NCBI RefSeq assembly: GCF_904846695.1
Contig: NZ_CAJHBR010000017.1
Coordinates: forward strand, 1 to 64,000
Length of the DNA stretch: 64,000 nucleotides
DNA from: Psychrobacter urativorans
Lineage (GTDB): Bacteria; Pseudomonadota; Gammaproteobacteria; Pseudomonadales; Moraxellaceae
Direction: 5' to 3'
This document shows, in pieces, positions 35,794-44,342 of the stretch (position 1 is its first letter; every line of letters starts with the position of its first letter). Below the pieces are notes generated by a model. The model worked only from the letters and a program-made list of their open reading frames with translations. It did no database searches and was not told where the DNA came from. A program made the position numbers and the translations under genes.

Positions 35794-37536
35794 ATGAGTA
35801 AGCCATCCAACAACACTGAGCTAAAAAAAGAACCAAAAAACGATTTTATCCGTAATATCATTCGTGATGATATTAAAGCGCAAAAGTATGCGCAGATTGT
35901 CACTCGTTTTCCACCAGAGCCAAACGGTTACTTACATCTGGGTCATGTAAAGTCTATTTGCTTAAACTTCGGTATCGCCGAAGAGTTCGGTGGTATCTGT
36001 CATTTGCGTTATGACGATACTAACCCGACCGCTGAAAAACAAGATTATATCGATAATATCAAGACTGATGTGCAGTGGCTAGGTTTTGAGTGGGCAGGTG
36101 AAGCGTTACATGCTTCTAGCTACTTTGACCAGCTCTATAGTTGGGCGGTAAAACTGATCGAGCAAGGCGATGCTTATGTTGATCTACAGACACTCGAGCA
36201 AATCAGAGATAATCGCGGCTCGTTTAAAGAAGCTGGCACAGACTCACCGCAACGTGATGCTAGCGTAGCAGACAACTTGCAGTTATTTGCAGATATGAAA
36301 GAGGGCAAATATGCTGATGGCAAAGCGGTATTGCGTGCCAAAATTGATATGGCTGATGCCAATATGAACATGCGTGACCCTATTATCTATCGCGTGATGC
36401 ATCAACAGCATCATCAGACTGGTGATAAATGGTGTATCTATCCGATGTATGACTTTGCTCATCCATTATCAGATGCTCATGAAGGTATTACTCATTCTAT
36501 ATGTACTTTAGAGTTTGAAGATCATCGTCCGTTTTATGATTGGGTAGTTGAGAAAGTAGGTTTTGAGCAACCGCCGCATCAGTATGAGTTTTCGCGTTTG
36601 AATGTCGATCATACTTTGACTAGTAAGCGTAAGCTCAAGCAATTGGTCGATGAAGGTATTGTTGATGGATGGGATGACCCCCGGATGCCAACGATTGCCG
36701 GTATGCGTCGCCGTGGTTACACTCCTGAAGGCCTACGTGATTTCTGTGATCGTGTTGGGGTTGCCAAAGCTGATGGCGTAGTTGATATGCGTCTACTAGA
36801 GTTCAGCATTCGTCAATCGTTAGACGATACTACCGCTCGTGGTATGGCGGTGCTAAACCCTCTAAAAGTGACTATTACCAACTTTGATGAAGCGCTCAGA
36901 GAATGGCAATCGTTAAAGGCAGAAAGCGTTACTGCGCGCTTTGATGATAACACGCAAACCCTTTGGTTAACTCAGCCTAAGCATCCTAACGTTGAAGATA
37001 TGGGTGAGCGTGAGATTCCATTTACTAAAGATTTATACATAGATGCAGGTGACTATGAGATTGAGCCACCAGCAGGTTATAAGCGTCTGTCGCCTGAAAA
37101 GCCTGAAATTCGTCTGCGTAATACGTACGTACTAGCGGTGAGTGAGCATGTGCTCGATGAGAATGGCAAAGTTATTGAACTAAAAGCCACGATTGATCCG
37201 ACAACTTTGGGCCAAAATCCTGAAGGTCGCAAAGTCAAAGGCGTTATCCATTGGGTATCGGCCAGCCAAGGTATTCCAGCCACGGTACGTCTGTACGAGC
37301 CGTTGTTTAGCGTTGCAGATCCAAGTAGTGTTAGTGACGTGCATGCAGCGTTGAACCCTAACTCTTTAACTCAGCTTAATGCGGTAGTCGAGCCATCATT
37401 AGTGAGTGCTGACGCTGGCACACGTTTCCAGTTTGAACGAGAAGGTTACTTTATATCTGATGCTATCGAGCATAGCCATGAGCATCCAGTATTTAACCAA
37501 ATCGTAAGCTTACGTGACAGTTATAAGCCTGCTTAG
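35794..37536 (+). CDS. glnS: Glutaminyl-tRNA synthetase
   Basis: Class I synthetase charging tRNA-Gln. Seen: FPPEPNGYLHLGHVKSI with the HIGH-type HLGH signature near residue 40, HLRYDDTNPTAEKQDYID, the Gln-specific ICTLEFEDHRPFYDWV, and the KMSKS equivalent in TLTSKRKL near residue 270. C-terminal anticodon-binding beta barrels follow. The ATG at 35794 with GGAG nine bases upstream is preferred to a TTG one codon earlier; length 580 aa. A strong terminator follows. Confidence 0.97.
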   Translation: MSKPSNNTELKKEPKNDFIRNIIRDDIKAQKYAQIVTRFPPEPNGYLHLGHVKSICLNFGIAEEFGGICHLRYDDTNPTAEKQDYIDNIKTDVQWLGFEWAGEALHASSYFDQLYSWAVKLIEQGDAYVDLQTLEQIRDNRGSFKEAGTDSPQRDASVADNLQLFADMKEGKYADGKAVLRAKIDMADANMNMRDPIIYRVMHQQHHQTGDKWCIYPMYDFAHPLSDAHEGITHSICTLEFEDHRPFYDWVVEKVGFEQPPHQYEFSRLNVDHTLTSKRKLKQLVDEGIVDGWDDPRMPTIAGMRRRGYTPEGLRDFCDRVGVAKADGVVDMRLLEFSIRQSLDDTTARGMAVLNPLKVTITNFDEALREWQSLKAESVTARFDDNTQTLWLTQPKHPNVEDMGEREIPFTKDLYIDAGDYEIEPPAGYKRLSPEKPEIRLRNTYVLAVSEHVLDENGKVIELKATIDPTTLGQNPEGRKVKGVIHWVSASQGIPATVRLYEPLFSVADPSSVSDVHAALNPNSLTQLNAVVEPSLVSADAGTRFQFEREGYFISDAIEHSHEHPVFNQIVSLRDSYKPA

Positions 37537-37606
37537 ACGGTTAACGAGCAGTTTAGTTTTAGCTGGTTTTTGTGAGCTAAATTAAACAATAGTAGTTTGC
37601 AACATC

Positions 37607-37640
37607 GCCTATTTCTAGTACGCTAGAGATAGGCTTTTTT
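37607..37640 (+). terminator. glnS terminator
   Basis: A 12-bp stem GCCTATTTCTAG / CTAGAGATAGGC (one wobble) with a TACG loop and six T residues. Confidence 0.9.
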
Positions 37641-37711
37641 GTGGGCAATGATAATGATGTTTATCGCTAGTTAGGATTATAAATAGTTAACACTTAACGG
37701 GAATTACTCTG

Positions 37712-38983
37712 ATGCTCAATTTAATAACGGGTCAAAAAGCGAAATTTACTGACGCTGCCATTGCCCAGCAGTTCACCTTGGTAGTAGAGCTGACCACTAG
37801 CATGGCTACTGATGTGGCTTGCTTTGGCCTAAATGCTGAGCAGCAGCTAGCAAATGATGATTATATGACCTTTTATAACCAGCCCAAAACCCCTTGTGGT
37901 GCTGTGAGCTGGCAAGCAGATAATCAGCAGCAGCGCTTCAATATCGACCTGACTAAACTGCCTAGCTCGATAGATTATTTAGTGCTGACAGCGACTATTG
38001 ACGGTCAGGCCACTATGCGTGAACTTGGGGTAAGCACAGTCAAACTTGAGCAAGCAGGGCAAGTATTAGCCAGTTATACATTCGATGGTAGCGGCTTTGA
38101 TAATCAGCGTGCTGTTATGCTATTACAAGTTTATCGCAAGAGTGGCATTTGGCGTATTAACGCTATTGGTCAAGGATTCAACGGTGGTTTGAGTGCGTTA
38201 GTGACGCATTTCGGTGGTGAGGTAGCTGAGCAAGCTAACACTGTTATTGACAGCCATATCAATGCCGGTAATAACTCTCTAAGCCCTACAAGCCCTACTA
38301 GTTCAACGAGCAAGGTTATCAGTAACTCGCCAGCGCTTAATCTAAAAAAAGTAACCCTCGACAAACCCGGTAGCGAGCACCGAATTACTCTTACTAAAGG
38401 GGATAATGAGCATTTAGTGGTAGAAGCGATCTGGATGGATAATGGTGATGCTAGTGCAGATAATGATGACTTAGATTTACGCGTTGGGATATTGGCTCAC
38501 CACAGCAAAGACATGAGTTATATCCATGCTCCTGCGCAAATTGGTAGCTTAACGACTATGCCTTTTATCCAGCATCAAGGCGATATAAAAGTTGCTAGCA
38601 TTAATGAGCCTGGTAAGGAGATAGTGTTAGTCAATCCAGCTATCGCTAAATATTATGGCGGCAAAGTAGCCTTAGTATTCTCAGTCTACTCAGCGGTGTC
38701 AAATGGCATGGTCTCTATCGCCTCATTACAGCCAAAAATGCGCATGCAATATAAAGATCAAGTTGTCGAATGTGTATTTAATATAAAAGCTTCCGCTAAA
38801 GCCAAAAGTAATTTGGTTTATACTTATGTCATTGGTATAGCGATCATTGATGAGCAAGGCATTACTTTGCAGCACTCAGGTGAGGTTAGTAAGCGTATGA
38901 GTGAGGCGACGCCAAGATTGATGTGGAAAAAAGATAAGGTTGAGTTAAAAATTGACGGTGCACCGATGTTTAAGGCCAACTAG
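37712..38983 (+). CDS. TerD-domain protein, TerA-like
   Basis: Member of the TerD/TerA tellurium-resistance and stress-response superfamily. Seen: an N-terminal TerD-type calcium-binding beta domain (about residues 1-170, with ATIDGQATMRELGVSTVKL and SYTFDGSGFDNQRAVMLLQVYRKSGIW). A Ser/Thr-rich linker spans about residues 185-205. A second domain of about 210 residues begins KKVTLDKPGSEHRITL and contains DNDDLDLRVGIL. The two-part build and 423-aa length resemble TerA. No terB, terC, terD, terE or terZ neighbours are present, so it is an orphan. Function is likely stress-related but unproven. Confidence 0.8.
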   Translation: MLNLITGQKAKFTDAAIAQQFTLVVELTTSMATDVACFGLNAEQQLANDDYMTFYNQPKTPCGAVSWQADNQQQRFNIDLTKLPSSIDYLVLTATIDGQATMRELGVSTVKLEQAGQVLASYTFDGSGFDNQRAVMLLQVYRKSGIWRINAIGQGFNGGLSALVTHFGGEVAEQANTVIDSHINAGNNSLSPTSPTSSTSKVISNSPALNLKKVTLDKPGSEHRITLTKGDNEHLVVEAIWMDNGDASADNDDLDLRVGILAHHSKDMSYIHAPAQIGSLTTMPFIQHQGDIKVASINEPGKEIVLVNPAIAKYYGGKVALVFSVYSAVSNGMVSIASLQPKMRMQYKDQVVECVFNIKASAKAKSNLVYTYVIGIAIIDEQGITLQHSGEVSKRMSEATPRLMWKKDKVELKIDGAPMFKAN

Positions 38984-39349
38984 TATTCAACGGTTAATCA
39001 ACAGTTATTTTGTAATCGCTGGTTTTATGATGCTTTTTTAACACAACCTGCCTTATGATAGCTGACTAGTGAATGCATTAGTCATCGCTAAGCGGCAAAA
39101 GCGGGTAGATGAGTTGCTTATCCATAACTGGAATAAGCGCATTACAATCGGTCACAAGACATTCATAACCAATTTGTTAAGCTAGAGGAGGTTTTTGACT
39201 GAGGTGTGGCTAATAATGATTAGCCAGCTGCATGTCATTCTTCCTAATACAGTATCCCTATAAGTTTGAATATTAACGCTCATCCTTTAATAAACCAAAT
39301 TTAATAAATCAATTTTAATAAATGAATCTCAATAAATAAGGAACTAGCA
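38984..39349. other. Intergenic region before the peroxiredoxin gene
   Basis: About 366 bases with no supported gene. Two inverted repeats are visible: TGACTA at 39063 with TAGTCA at 39079, and an 8-bp palindrome TGGCTAAT-AATG-ATTAGCCA at 39207-39226. Neither has a T tail, so they could be protein-binding sites for the downstream peroxiredoxin gene; no known regulator motif was recognised. Confidence 0.4.
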
Positions 39350-39988
39350 ATGGCACATTTACGATTGGGTGATAGCGCTCCAAATTTTGATGCAAGCACT
39401 ACTGATGGCGATATTAACTTTTATGATTGGGCCGGTGATAAATGGGTGGTGTTTTTCTCACATCCAGCCGATTTTACCCCAGTATGTACTACTGAGCTTG
39501 GCCGAGCTGCTGCCTTGAATGGCGAGTTTCAAAAGCGTAACGTTAAGCCAATTTGTATCTCAGTGGATGGTTTAGACGATCATCATGAGTGGGCAAAAGA
39601 CATCGGTGAGACTCAAGGTACGGCATTGAACTTTCCAATTATCGCTGATCCTAATAAGGATGTGGCGAACCTATATGACATGTTGCACCCTAACGCTAGT
39701 ACTACTGCTACTGTCAGAAGTGTGTTTATTATCGATCCAAATAAAAAGATTCGTCTAATTTTGACTTACCCTGCTAGCTGTGGCCGTAACTTTGATGAGA
39801 TTATCCGAGTTATTGATGCCCTGCAATTATCTGATAAATATAATATCGCTACCCCAGTAGACTGGAAAGATGGCGATGACGTTATTATTCCGCCAAGCGT
39901 TAAAAACGAAGATATCGCTGCTAACTATCCTAAAGGTCATACTGAAATCAAACCGTATTTACGTACTACCCCTGCGCCTAACAAATAA
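39350..39988 (+). CDS. Peroxiredoxin (Prx6 / 1-Cys type)
   Basis: Thiol peroxidase reducing hydrogen peroxide and organic hydroperoxides. Seen: peroxidatic Cys46 in HPADFTPVCTTE, ADPNKDVANLYDMLHP near residue 103, and the Prx6-type SCGRNFDEIIRVIDALQLSD followed by a C-terminal DWKDGDDVIIPP extension. Length 212 aa is typical of the Prx6 class. An AAGGAA site precedes the ATG. A strong terminator follows, so it is a single-gene unit. Confidence 0.93.
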   Translation: MAHLRLGDSAPNFDASTTDGDINFYDWAGDKWVVFFSHPADFTPVCTTELGRAAALNGEFQKRNVKPICISVDGLDDHHEWAKDIGETQGTALNFPIIADPNKDVANLYDMLHPNASTTATVRSVFIIDPNKKIRLILTYPASCGRNFDEIIRVIDALQLSDKYNIATPVDWKDGDDVIIPPSVKNEDIAANYPKGHTEIKPYLRTTPAPNK

Positions 39989-40069
39989 GCCATTCATTAG
40001 TCTTAATAGTTAAATGCAAAGTACAATTAATCGTATTTTATCTATATTAATCAATATGATAAATACTAT

Positions 40070-40106
40070 ACAAAAGCCCCATAGCCTCAGGTTGTGGGGC
40101 TTTTGT
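40070..40106 (+). terminator. Peroxiredoxin gene terminator
   Basis: ACAAAAGCCCCA and TGGGGCTTTTGT arms (12 bp) around a 13-base loop, followed by a further T5 run. Confidence 0.85.
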
Positions 40107-40261
40107 GATTTTTCCACAAGTGTCAGTAGGGTTTTGCTATGATAAGAGCAGTAGGGTTACTATTAATTTAATTTAATTTTAAAAACTACTACTTAATGTT
40201 TATCAGCAAAAACTATAAGCACAGGCTGTCGCTCTCTGACATTACTTACTAGGAATATATC

Positions 40262-40921
40262 ATGAAAAAATTATACGTTTCTCGCACCGCACCTAATCCA
40301 CGTAAAGCGCTAATTTTATTAGCTTCCAAAGGTATCGATGTCGATGACATGGACGACTTAGATGTGGTAGATATTGATATTACTGCTAATGAGCATATGA
40401 CTGAGGCTTTTACGGCCATGAATCCTATGCAGACTGTACCAGTGATGACTTTGGATGATGGTACAGTGCTTAATGATTCACAGGCTATTTGTGAGTATTT
40501 AGATCGGGTCTATGGTGAACGTTCAGTGATGGGTAATGATGTAGTACAGCGTGCCCAAGTCTGTGCTATGCGCCGTATTGCCGAATTTGAAGTGTTATAT
40601 AATTTTATGCTAGCTTTTCAGCATAGTCATCCATCCAAAGCAGCACGTGTTGATCAAGTGCCTGAGTTTGCGCAGAAGTCTACTGCTCGAGCAGTTGCTG
40701 CCCTACCTTACTTTGACAATGTGCTCGAAGGGCGTGATTACCTTGTTACTGATCACCTAACTTTTGCTGATATTGTCTTATATATAGGTCTTGATTTCGG
40801 TAAAGCGCTCAAAGTAAACCCAACCAAACAAGGCGATAACTTGGCGCGTTTTTATCAGATGTTGCATGAGCGTTTTAGTATTCAAAACATGGCAAAAGCC
40901 AAAGATAGCGCTGACGACTAA
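40262..40921 (+). CDS. Glutathione S-transferase family protein
   Basis: Two-domain GST-fold protein. Seen: a thioredoxin-like N-terminal domain with SRTAPNPRKALILLA (the position of the catalytic Ser/Cys), the cis-proline motif MQTVPVMTLDDG near residue 59, and NDSQAICEYLDRVYG. The all-helical C-terminal domain has the N-capping LTFADIVLYIGLDF near residue 162. Length 219 aa is normal. Substrate unknown. It is 41 bases upstream of the META-domain lipoprotein gene and may be co-transcribed with it. Confidence 0.87.
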   Translation: MKKLYVSRTAPNPRKALILLASKGIDVDDMDDLDVVDIDITANEHMTEAFTAMNPMQTVPVMTLDDGTVLNDSQAICEYLDRVYGERSVMGNDVVQRAQVCAMRRIAEFEVLYNFMLAFQHSHPSKAARVDQVPEFAQKSTARAVAALPYFDNVLEGRDYLVTDHLTFADIVLYIGLDFGKALKVNPTKQGDNLARFYQMLHERFSIQNMAKAKDSADD

Positions 40922-40962
40922 TAAATAAGCAATACAAAATAAGCAATACAATAGGTACCATT

Positions 40963-41859
40963 ATGAAGCCAATAACCAAATCAGCCAAACTAGTCTGGTT
41001 GCCAAGTTTACTAGCCGCAAGCTTAGTATTAAGCGCCTGTAACAATACCTCTCAAAACAATGATCCTAAGGTTACAGCTAATACTACTAGTGATGTTGTG
41101 GCTGATCCTACTGTGACTGCCACTGATACTACCAACGCTGTTCCTGCAACTGCTGAGCAAACCATGATTGATAATCTTCCTCGCTACCGTTGGATTTTAG
41201 CTACGGCTATGGATAATAATAACCAGCCTTTGAGAGCCCTTATGGCGATCAAAGATCAAGTAACTTTAAATTTTAATCAGTATCAAGGCCAGAACAGTGT
41301 TAGCTATAGCGTTGGCTGTAATACTATGGGCGCCGCTTATCAGCTAGAAGATCAGAAGCTTAGCATCGAGGATAGCATGAGCACCAAAATGTCCTGTGGC
41401 GACTTAGACATAGTTGAAAACCGTTTAAATGAGTTGATGCAAGGCGACAGTGAACTAAGCTTAGTGGTAGGAGAGGTTACTGAATTAACTCAAGTGACTA
41501 GCGATGGCGTTACTTTAGTATGGACTGGGAAAATGACCCCACAAGCTAAATATAAAGGTAAAGCGGAGACTGTGTTTTGGGCAGTAAGTGCCAATACTAA
41601 GCCTTGTGTAAATAATAACGGGCAGATGTGTTTGCAAGTAAAACCGGTTACTTATGATGAACAAGGAAGGAAAATCAACGAGGGAGCAGTAGTAGAGTTT
41701 GCGGGCACTATCGATGGTTATGAGCACGATAATACTCAGGATCAAGTATTACGTTTACAGCGTTTCAAAACTGAAGCTGATACAGTGCTGGTAGACAATA
41801 TAGATTCAGAATATGCGTATGTTCTAGATACCGTCATAGAAACAAGCGCTATCAGATAG
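40963..41859 (+). CDS. META domain and DUF4377 lipoprotein
   Basis: Predicted outer-membrane or periplasmic lipoprotein. Seen: a lipoprotein signal with lipobox L-S-A-C (Cys26), a Thr-rich linker to about residue 65, then a META/HslJ-type domain (RYRWILATAMDNNNQ..VGCNTMGAAYQLED..STKMSCGDLDIVE). A C-terminal DUF4377-type domain is anchored by VFWAVSANTKPCVNNNGQMCLQVK. HslJ-like META proteins are linked to outer-membrane stress and novobiocin or heat response in E. coli. The role here is not known. A strong terminator follows. Confidence 0.82.
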   Translation: MKPITKSAKLVWLPSLLAASLVLSACNNTSQNNDPKVTANTTSDVVADPTVTATDTTNAVPATAEQTMIDNLPRYRWILATAMDNNNQPLRALMAIKDQVTLNFNQYQGQNSVSYSVGCNTMGAAYQLEDQKLSIEDSMSTKMSCGDLDIVENRLNELMQGDSELSLVVGEVTELTQVTSDGVTLVWTGKMTPQAKYKGKAETVFWAVSANTKPCVNNNGQMCLQVKPVTYDEQGRKINEGAVVEFAGTIDGYEHDNTQDQVLRLQRFKTEADTVLVDNIDSEYAYVLDTVIETSAIR

Positions 41860-41878
41860 CTTGTTATTATTTATTAGA

Positions 41879-41910
41879 ATAGCTAATAGCTAATAGCTAA
41901 TAGTTAATAG
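41879..41910. repeat. Short 7-bp repeat after the META lipoprotein gene
   Basis: About four copies of AGCTAAT (the last ones AGTTAAT and degenerate) just after the stop codon. Confidence 0.6.
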
Positions 41911-41956
41911 ATAAGTAGCTATTTAAGTTACAAGCTTTACGCTAAAAGCTTGAGCT

Positions 41957-41994
41957 AAAAAACGCGTTATGATCAACAGTAACGCGTTTTTTTT
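41957..41994 (+). terminator. Terminator after the META lipoprotein gene
   Basis: AAAAAACGCGTTA and TAACGCGTTTTTT arms (13 bp), a 10-base loop and a T8 tail. T runs on both strands, so it may also serve ruvC. Confidence 0.9.
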
Positions 41995-42102
41995 CCGTTA
42001 ACAGCCTTATTACTGAACTTCTACTTATTCCTGATCTTCTGTGAGTATTTAAGTGATAGAACTTGCTGTCATAGGATAGTAGTTATCTAAGGCTATTGAG
42101 GA

Positions 42103-42687
42103 TTATCTAAGATTGTTTAAATCCTCTTCGGTAAGGCGCCAACGACCCTTCTTTTTAGAAGCACCACGTCCGCTTAGGCCGCTATTTAGTAATAGCTTAT
42201 TCATAGAGTGACTTGAATGAGCATGGCAGATAGCACAAGCTAAACCGTCTGCTGCATCCTGTTGTGGCACCACATCTAACAATAAGATACGACAAACCAT
42301 CTCTTGAACTTGCTCTTTAGCGGCAGCACCATAGCCACAGACGGCTTGTTTTATTTGACGAGCAGTATATTCTGATACTTCTAAGTCCAAAGCCACCATA
42401 GCCGCAATAGCCGCGCCACGTGCTTGTCCCAGCTTAAGGGCTGAGTCTGGATTCTCTGCCATAAACACTTGTTCAATAGCAGTATGAATAGGCTCGTTGG
42501 CATACTTGATATGATGTTGTGTGATGCGTGTTAGACCGTTAAAGATACGTTTGAGACGTTCGGGCATCTCTTTAGTGTCAGTGCGTATAGTCCCTGCATC
42601 GATATAAGTTAGTTTGTCGCCCGTTTGTTGGATGATACCGTAACCGGTCATACGTGAGCCGGGATCAATCCCAATTATAATTGCCAT
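42103..42687 (-). CDS. ruvC: Holliday junction resolvase RuvC
   Basis: Endonuclease that resolves Holliday junctions with RuvAB. Seen: [16 protein letters not shown] near residue 3 with catalytic Asp, the Glu-containing [22 protein letters not shown] near residue 69, [21 protein letters not shown], and the C-terminal acidic motif [14 protein letters not shown]. Length 194 aa is slightly longer than E. coli. It is separated from ruvAB (59.7-61.5 kb) by about 17 kb, common outside Enterobacteria. Confidence 0.96.
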   Translation of the reverse strand: MAIIIGIDPGSRMTGYGIIQQTGDKLTYIDAGTIRTDTKEMPERLKRIFNGLTRITQHHIKYANEPIHTAIEQVFMAENPDSALKLGQARGAAIAAMVALDLEVSEYTARQIKQAVCGYGAAAKEQVQEMVCRILLLDVVPQQDAADGLACAICHAHSSHSMNKLLLNSGLSGRGASKKKGRWRLTEEDLNNLR

Positions 42688-42906
42688 AGTTTTCCAGTTC
42701 AGGATTGTAATTAAGTAGTCTATACTGCTTAGCTTTTATTGTATGGCTTATTATTTATTCACTTAAAAATAGGCCATAAGTTTGATAGTATAACAAGCCA
42801 TCCCCATATACATCATAAGTTAGGCCATTTAATTTGCTTATTAGTTGATGTATGTGATGGTTAATATAGTTATTTATGCATTTTTAATTTTATAGGACGG
42901 TAGTTT

Positions 42907-43554
42907 ATGGGTCAGATAGTGGGTATTGCCATCGTTTGGTTTATTATTGAGATGTTGATCTGGTATTTACTGGCTCAATTCATTAGTGGCTGGCTAGTAT
43001 TTGGTTGGTTTATTATTGCCGCTGTTATTGGTATCTCTTTTATTCGTAAAGGTATGGCTTCCCTCAATCCTATGGCGCAGCAAATGAAAGCTGGTGGTAT
43101 GATGAATGCTTCAATGCGCCCTGAAGAGTCGACTATGCTTAAGAGTGTAGCAATGGCGGTTGCTGGTATTTTGTTATTGATACCGGGTGTCATTAGTGAT
43201 CTGTTGGCTCTGTTGGTAGTCCTACCACCCGTACAAAAGCGCCTTAAAGATATGGCTAATAAGTACGTAATGAACAATCAGCAAAAAATGATGGCCATGA
43301 TGGCTAAGCAAATGGGCGGCGCTGGTGGTATGGGCGGTCAAAACCCGTTTGGTGGTATGGGCGGTGGCCCAAATCCTTTCGGTGGCATGGGTGGTCAAAA
43401 CCCATTTGGTGATGCTGGTGGCCAAAATCCGTTTGATAAGCAACAGCAAAATCCATTTGGTAATGTGTTTAAGCAGCATACTACTATTGATGGTACTGCC
43501 AAAAATATCCCTAAAGATGTCAAAAAGATCACTCAGTCTGCTAATGACGAGTAG
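42907..43554 (+). CDS. fxsA: FxsA family membrane protein
   Basis: Inner-membrane protein of the FxsA family; in E. coli its overproduction relieves phage T7 exclusion by F plasmids. Seen: three or four transmembrane segments (residues 4-50 and 78-105) with the family GWFIIAAVIGISFIRKG and LLLIPGVISDLLALLVVLPPVQ. The C-terminal third is unusual: a Gly/Met/Asn-rich tail carrying six NPF tripeptides in repeats such as GGMGGQNPFG, encoded by degenerate direct repeats (about 43316-43461). Length 215 aa is longer than the usual 150-160 because of this tail. Confidence 0.88.
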   Translation: MGQIVGIAIVWFIIEMLIWYLLAQFISGWLVFGWFIIAAVIGISFIRKGMASLNPMAQQMKAGGMMNASMRPEESTMLKSVAMAVAGILLLIPGVISDLLALLVVLPPVQKRLKDMANKYVMNNQQKMMAMMAKQMGGAGGMGGQNPFGGMGGGPNPFGGMGGQNPFGDAGGQNPFDKQQQNPFGNVFKQHTTIDGTAKNIPKDVKKITQSANDE

Positions 43555-43677
43555 AAGTATCTTTGATAAATATGCAGCTAACAGTGATGCTTATGATGAG
43601 TGAGAGCGCTTTTTATAAGCACACTGTATGATAGGGATGCTAGTCTAAAACAGCAGTCGCTGGTAGATTAGGCAAGA

Positions 43678-43712
43678 AAAAGCCCCTAACGCTAATAACG
43701 TTAGGGGCTTTT
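43678..43712. terminator. Bidirectional terminator between fxsA and 6S RNA
   Basis: AGCCCCTAACG and CGTTAGGGGCT arms (11 bp) around a 7-base loop, preceded by A5 and followed by T5. It ends fxsA (+) and could also end transcripts running from the 6S gene (-). Confidence 0.88.
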
Positions 43713-43759
43713 TAGTGAGTCTCAATATTAGCTATTTAAGCAATAATAATCCTCGAATT

Positions 43760-43951
43760 AAACAACCGAAATGCCGCTGTGGGATGGTGACCCATGAACC
43801 GTGAAGTTCAGGGCGGATGCGTCATTGCCTCGGCAGGTTTCCTGATACACTGCAAGCAGTGCAGGCATACACAATGAAGCAATAGGTAGCGCATCCAGGT
43901 AAAGCATTATCGGCTCAGGGAAATAGCATCCACTCGCCAACACTTCAGAAT
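43760..43951 (-). ncRNA. ssrS: 6S RNA
   Basis: 6S RNA binds the sigma70 RNA polymerase holoenzyme as an open-promoter mimic. Seen on the minus strand: the 5' closing-stem strand TTCTGAAGTGTTGGC, which pairs with the 3' GCGGCATTTCGG with G-U wobbles. The 5' side carries the conserved CCCTGAGCCGATA. The 3' side has TGAACTTCACGGTTCATGGG followed by CATCCCACAGCGGCAT, matching the layout of the E. coli RNA. Estimated length about 190 nt. A near-consensus promoter lies immediately upstream. A 61-codon frame across it is fortuitous. Exact ends are estimated from the stem and promoter. Confidence 0.9.
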
Positions 43952-43957
43952 AACCTA

Positions 43958-43986
43958 ATACTACCCAATGAGATAAGCAATTGCAA
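43958..43986 (-). promoter_or_regulatory. Promoter of the 6S RNA gene
   Basis: On the minus strand: -35 TTGCAA, a 17-base spacer, -10 TAGTAT, placing the start near 43951, which agrees with the predicted 5' stem of the RNA. Confidence 0.7.
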
Positions 43987-44342
43987 GTTTGTTTTATAGT
44001 TATCGGTACAACCAGTAGCAGGTATATAAGCGCTTATTTAATAATATAATGGCAACAATAGCGGTGTTAGCCCTTATTAGCTAAGGTCTACAGTTGAGTA
44101 GCTGTTATTAAGCTATCATTAGCACTCATAACCATAAGTCATGGCTTTTAGGACTATGCCTATTTTTATTTATACCGTTTAACAGTATCTCTCATAGGCT
44201 AAGTTATAATATATTTTTTCAATTTTGAGTTAAAAAAGGTTGAATTTTCGGCTATTTTAAGATTTGTGTTAAGATAGACAGCTTTATATCTTGATCCTAT
44301 TAATTTATGACCGACGTTCATCCACTTGAGGAGCGGTAATCT
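43987..44342. other. Intergenic region before gpmI
   Basis: About 355 AT-rich bases with no supported gene. The gpmI promoter must lie here; TTAAGATA near 44272-44279 could contribute a -10, but no clear -35 at proper spacing was found. GAGGAG... type ribosome site (TTGAGGAGCGG) precedes the gpmI ATG. Confidence 0.4.

Noticed and set aside
37712..38983. Ter-type phage-defence island
   Set aside because: Only one TerA-like gene is present, with housekeeping genes on both sides and no further defence genes.
43758..43943. 61-codon open frame on the minus strand
   Set aside because: It lies entirely inside the 6S RNA gene, has no ribosome site, and the nucleotide sequence shows RNA-type conservation.
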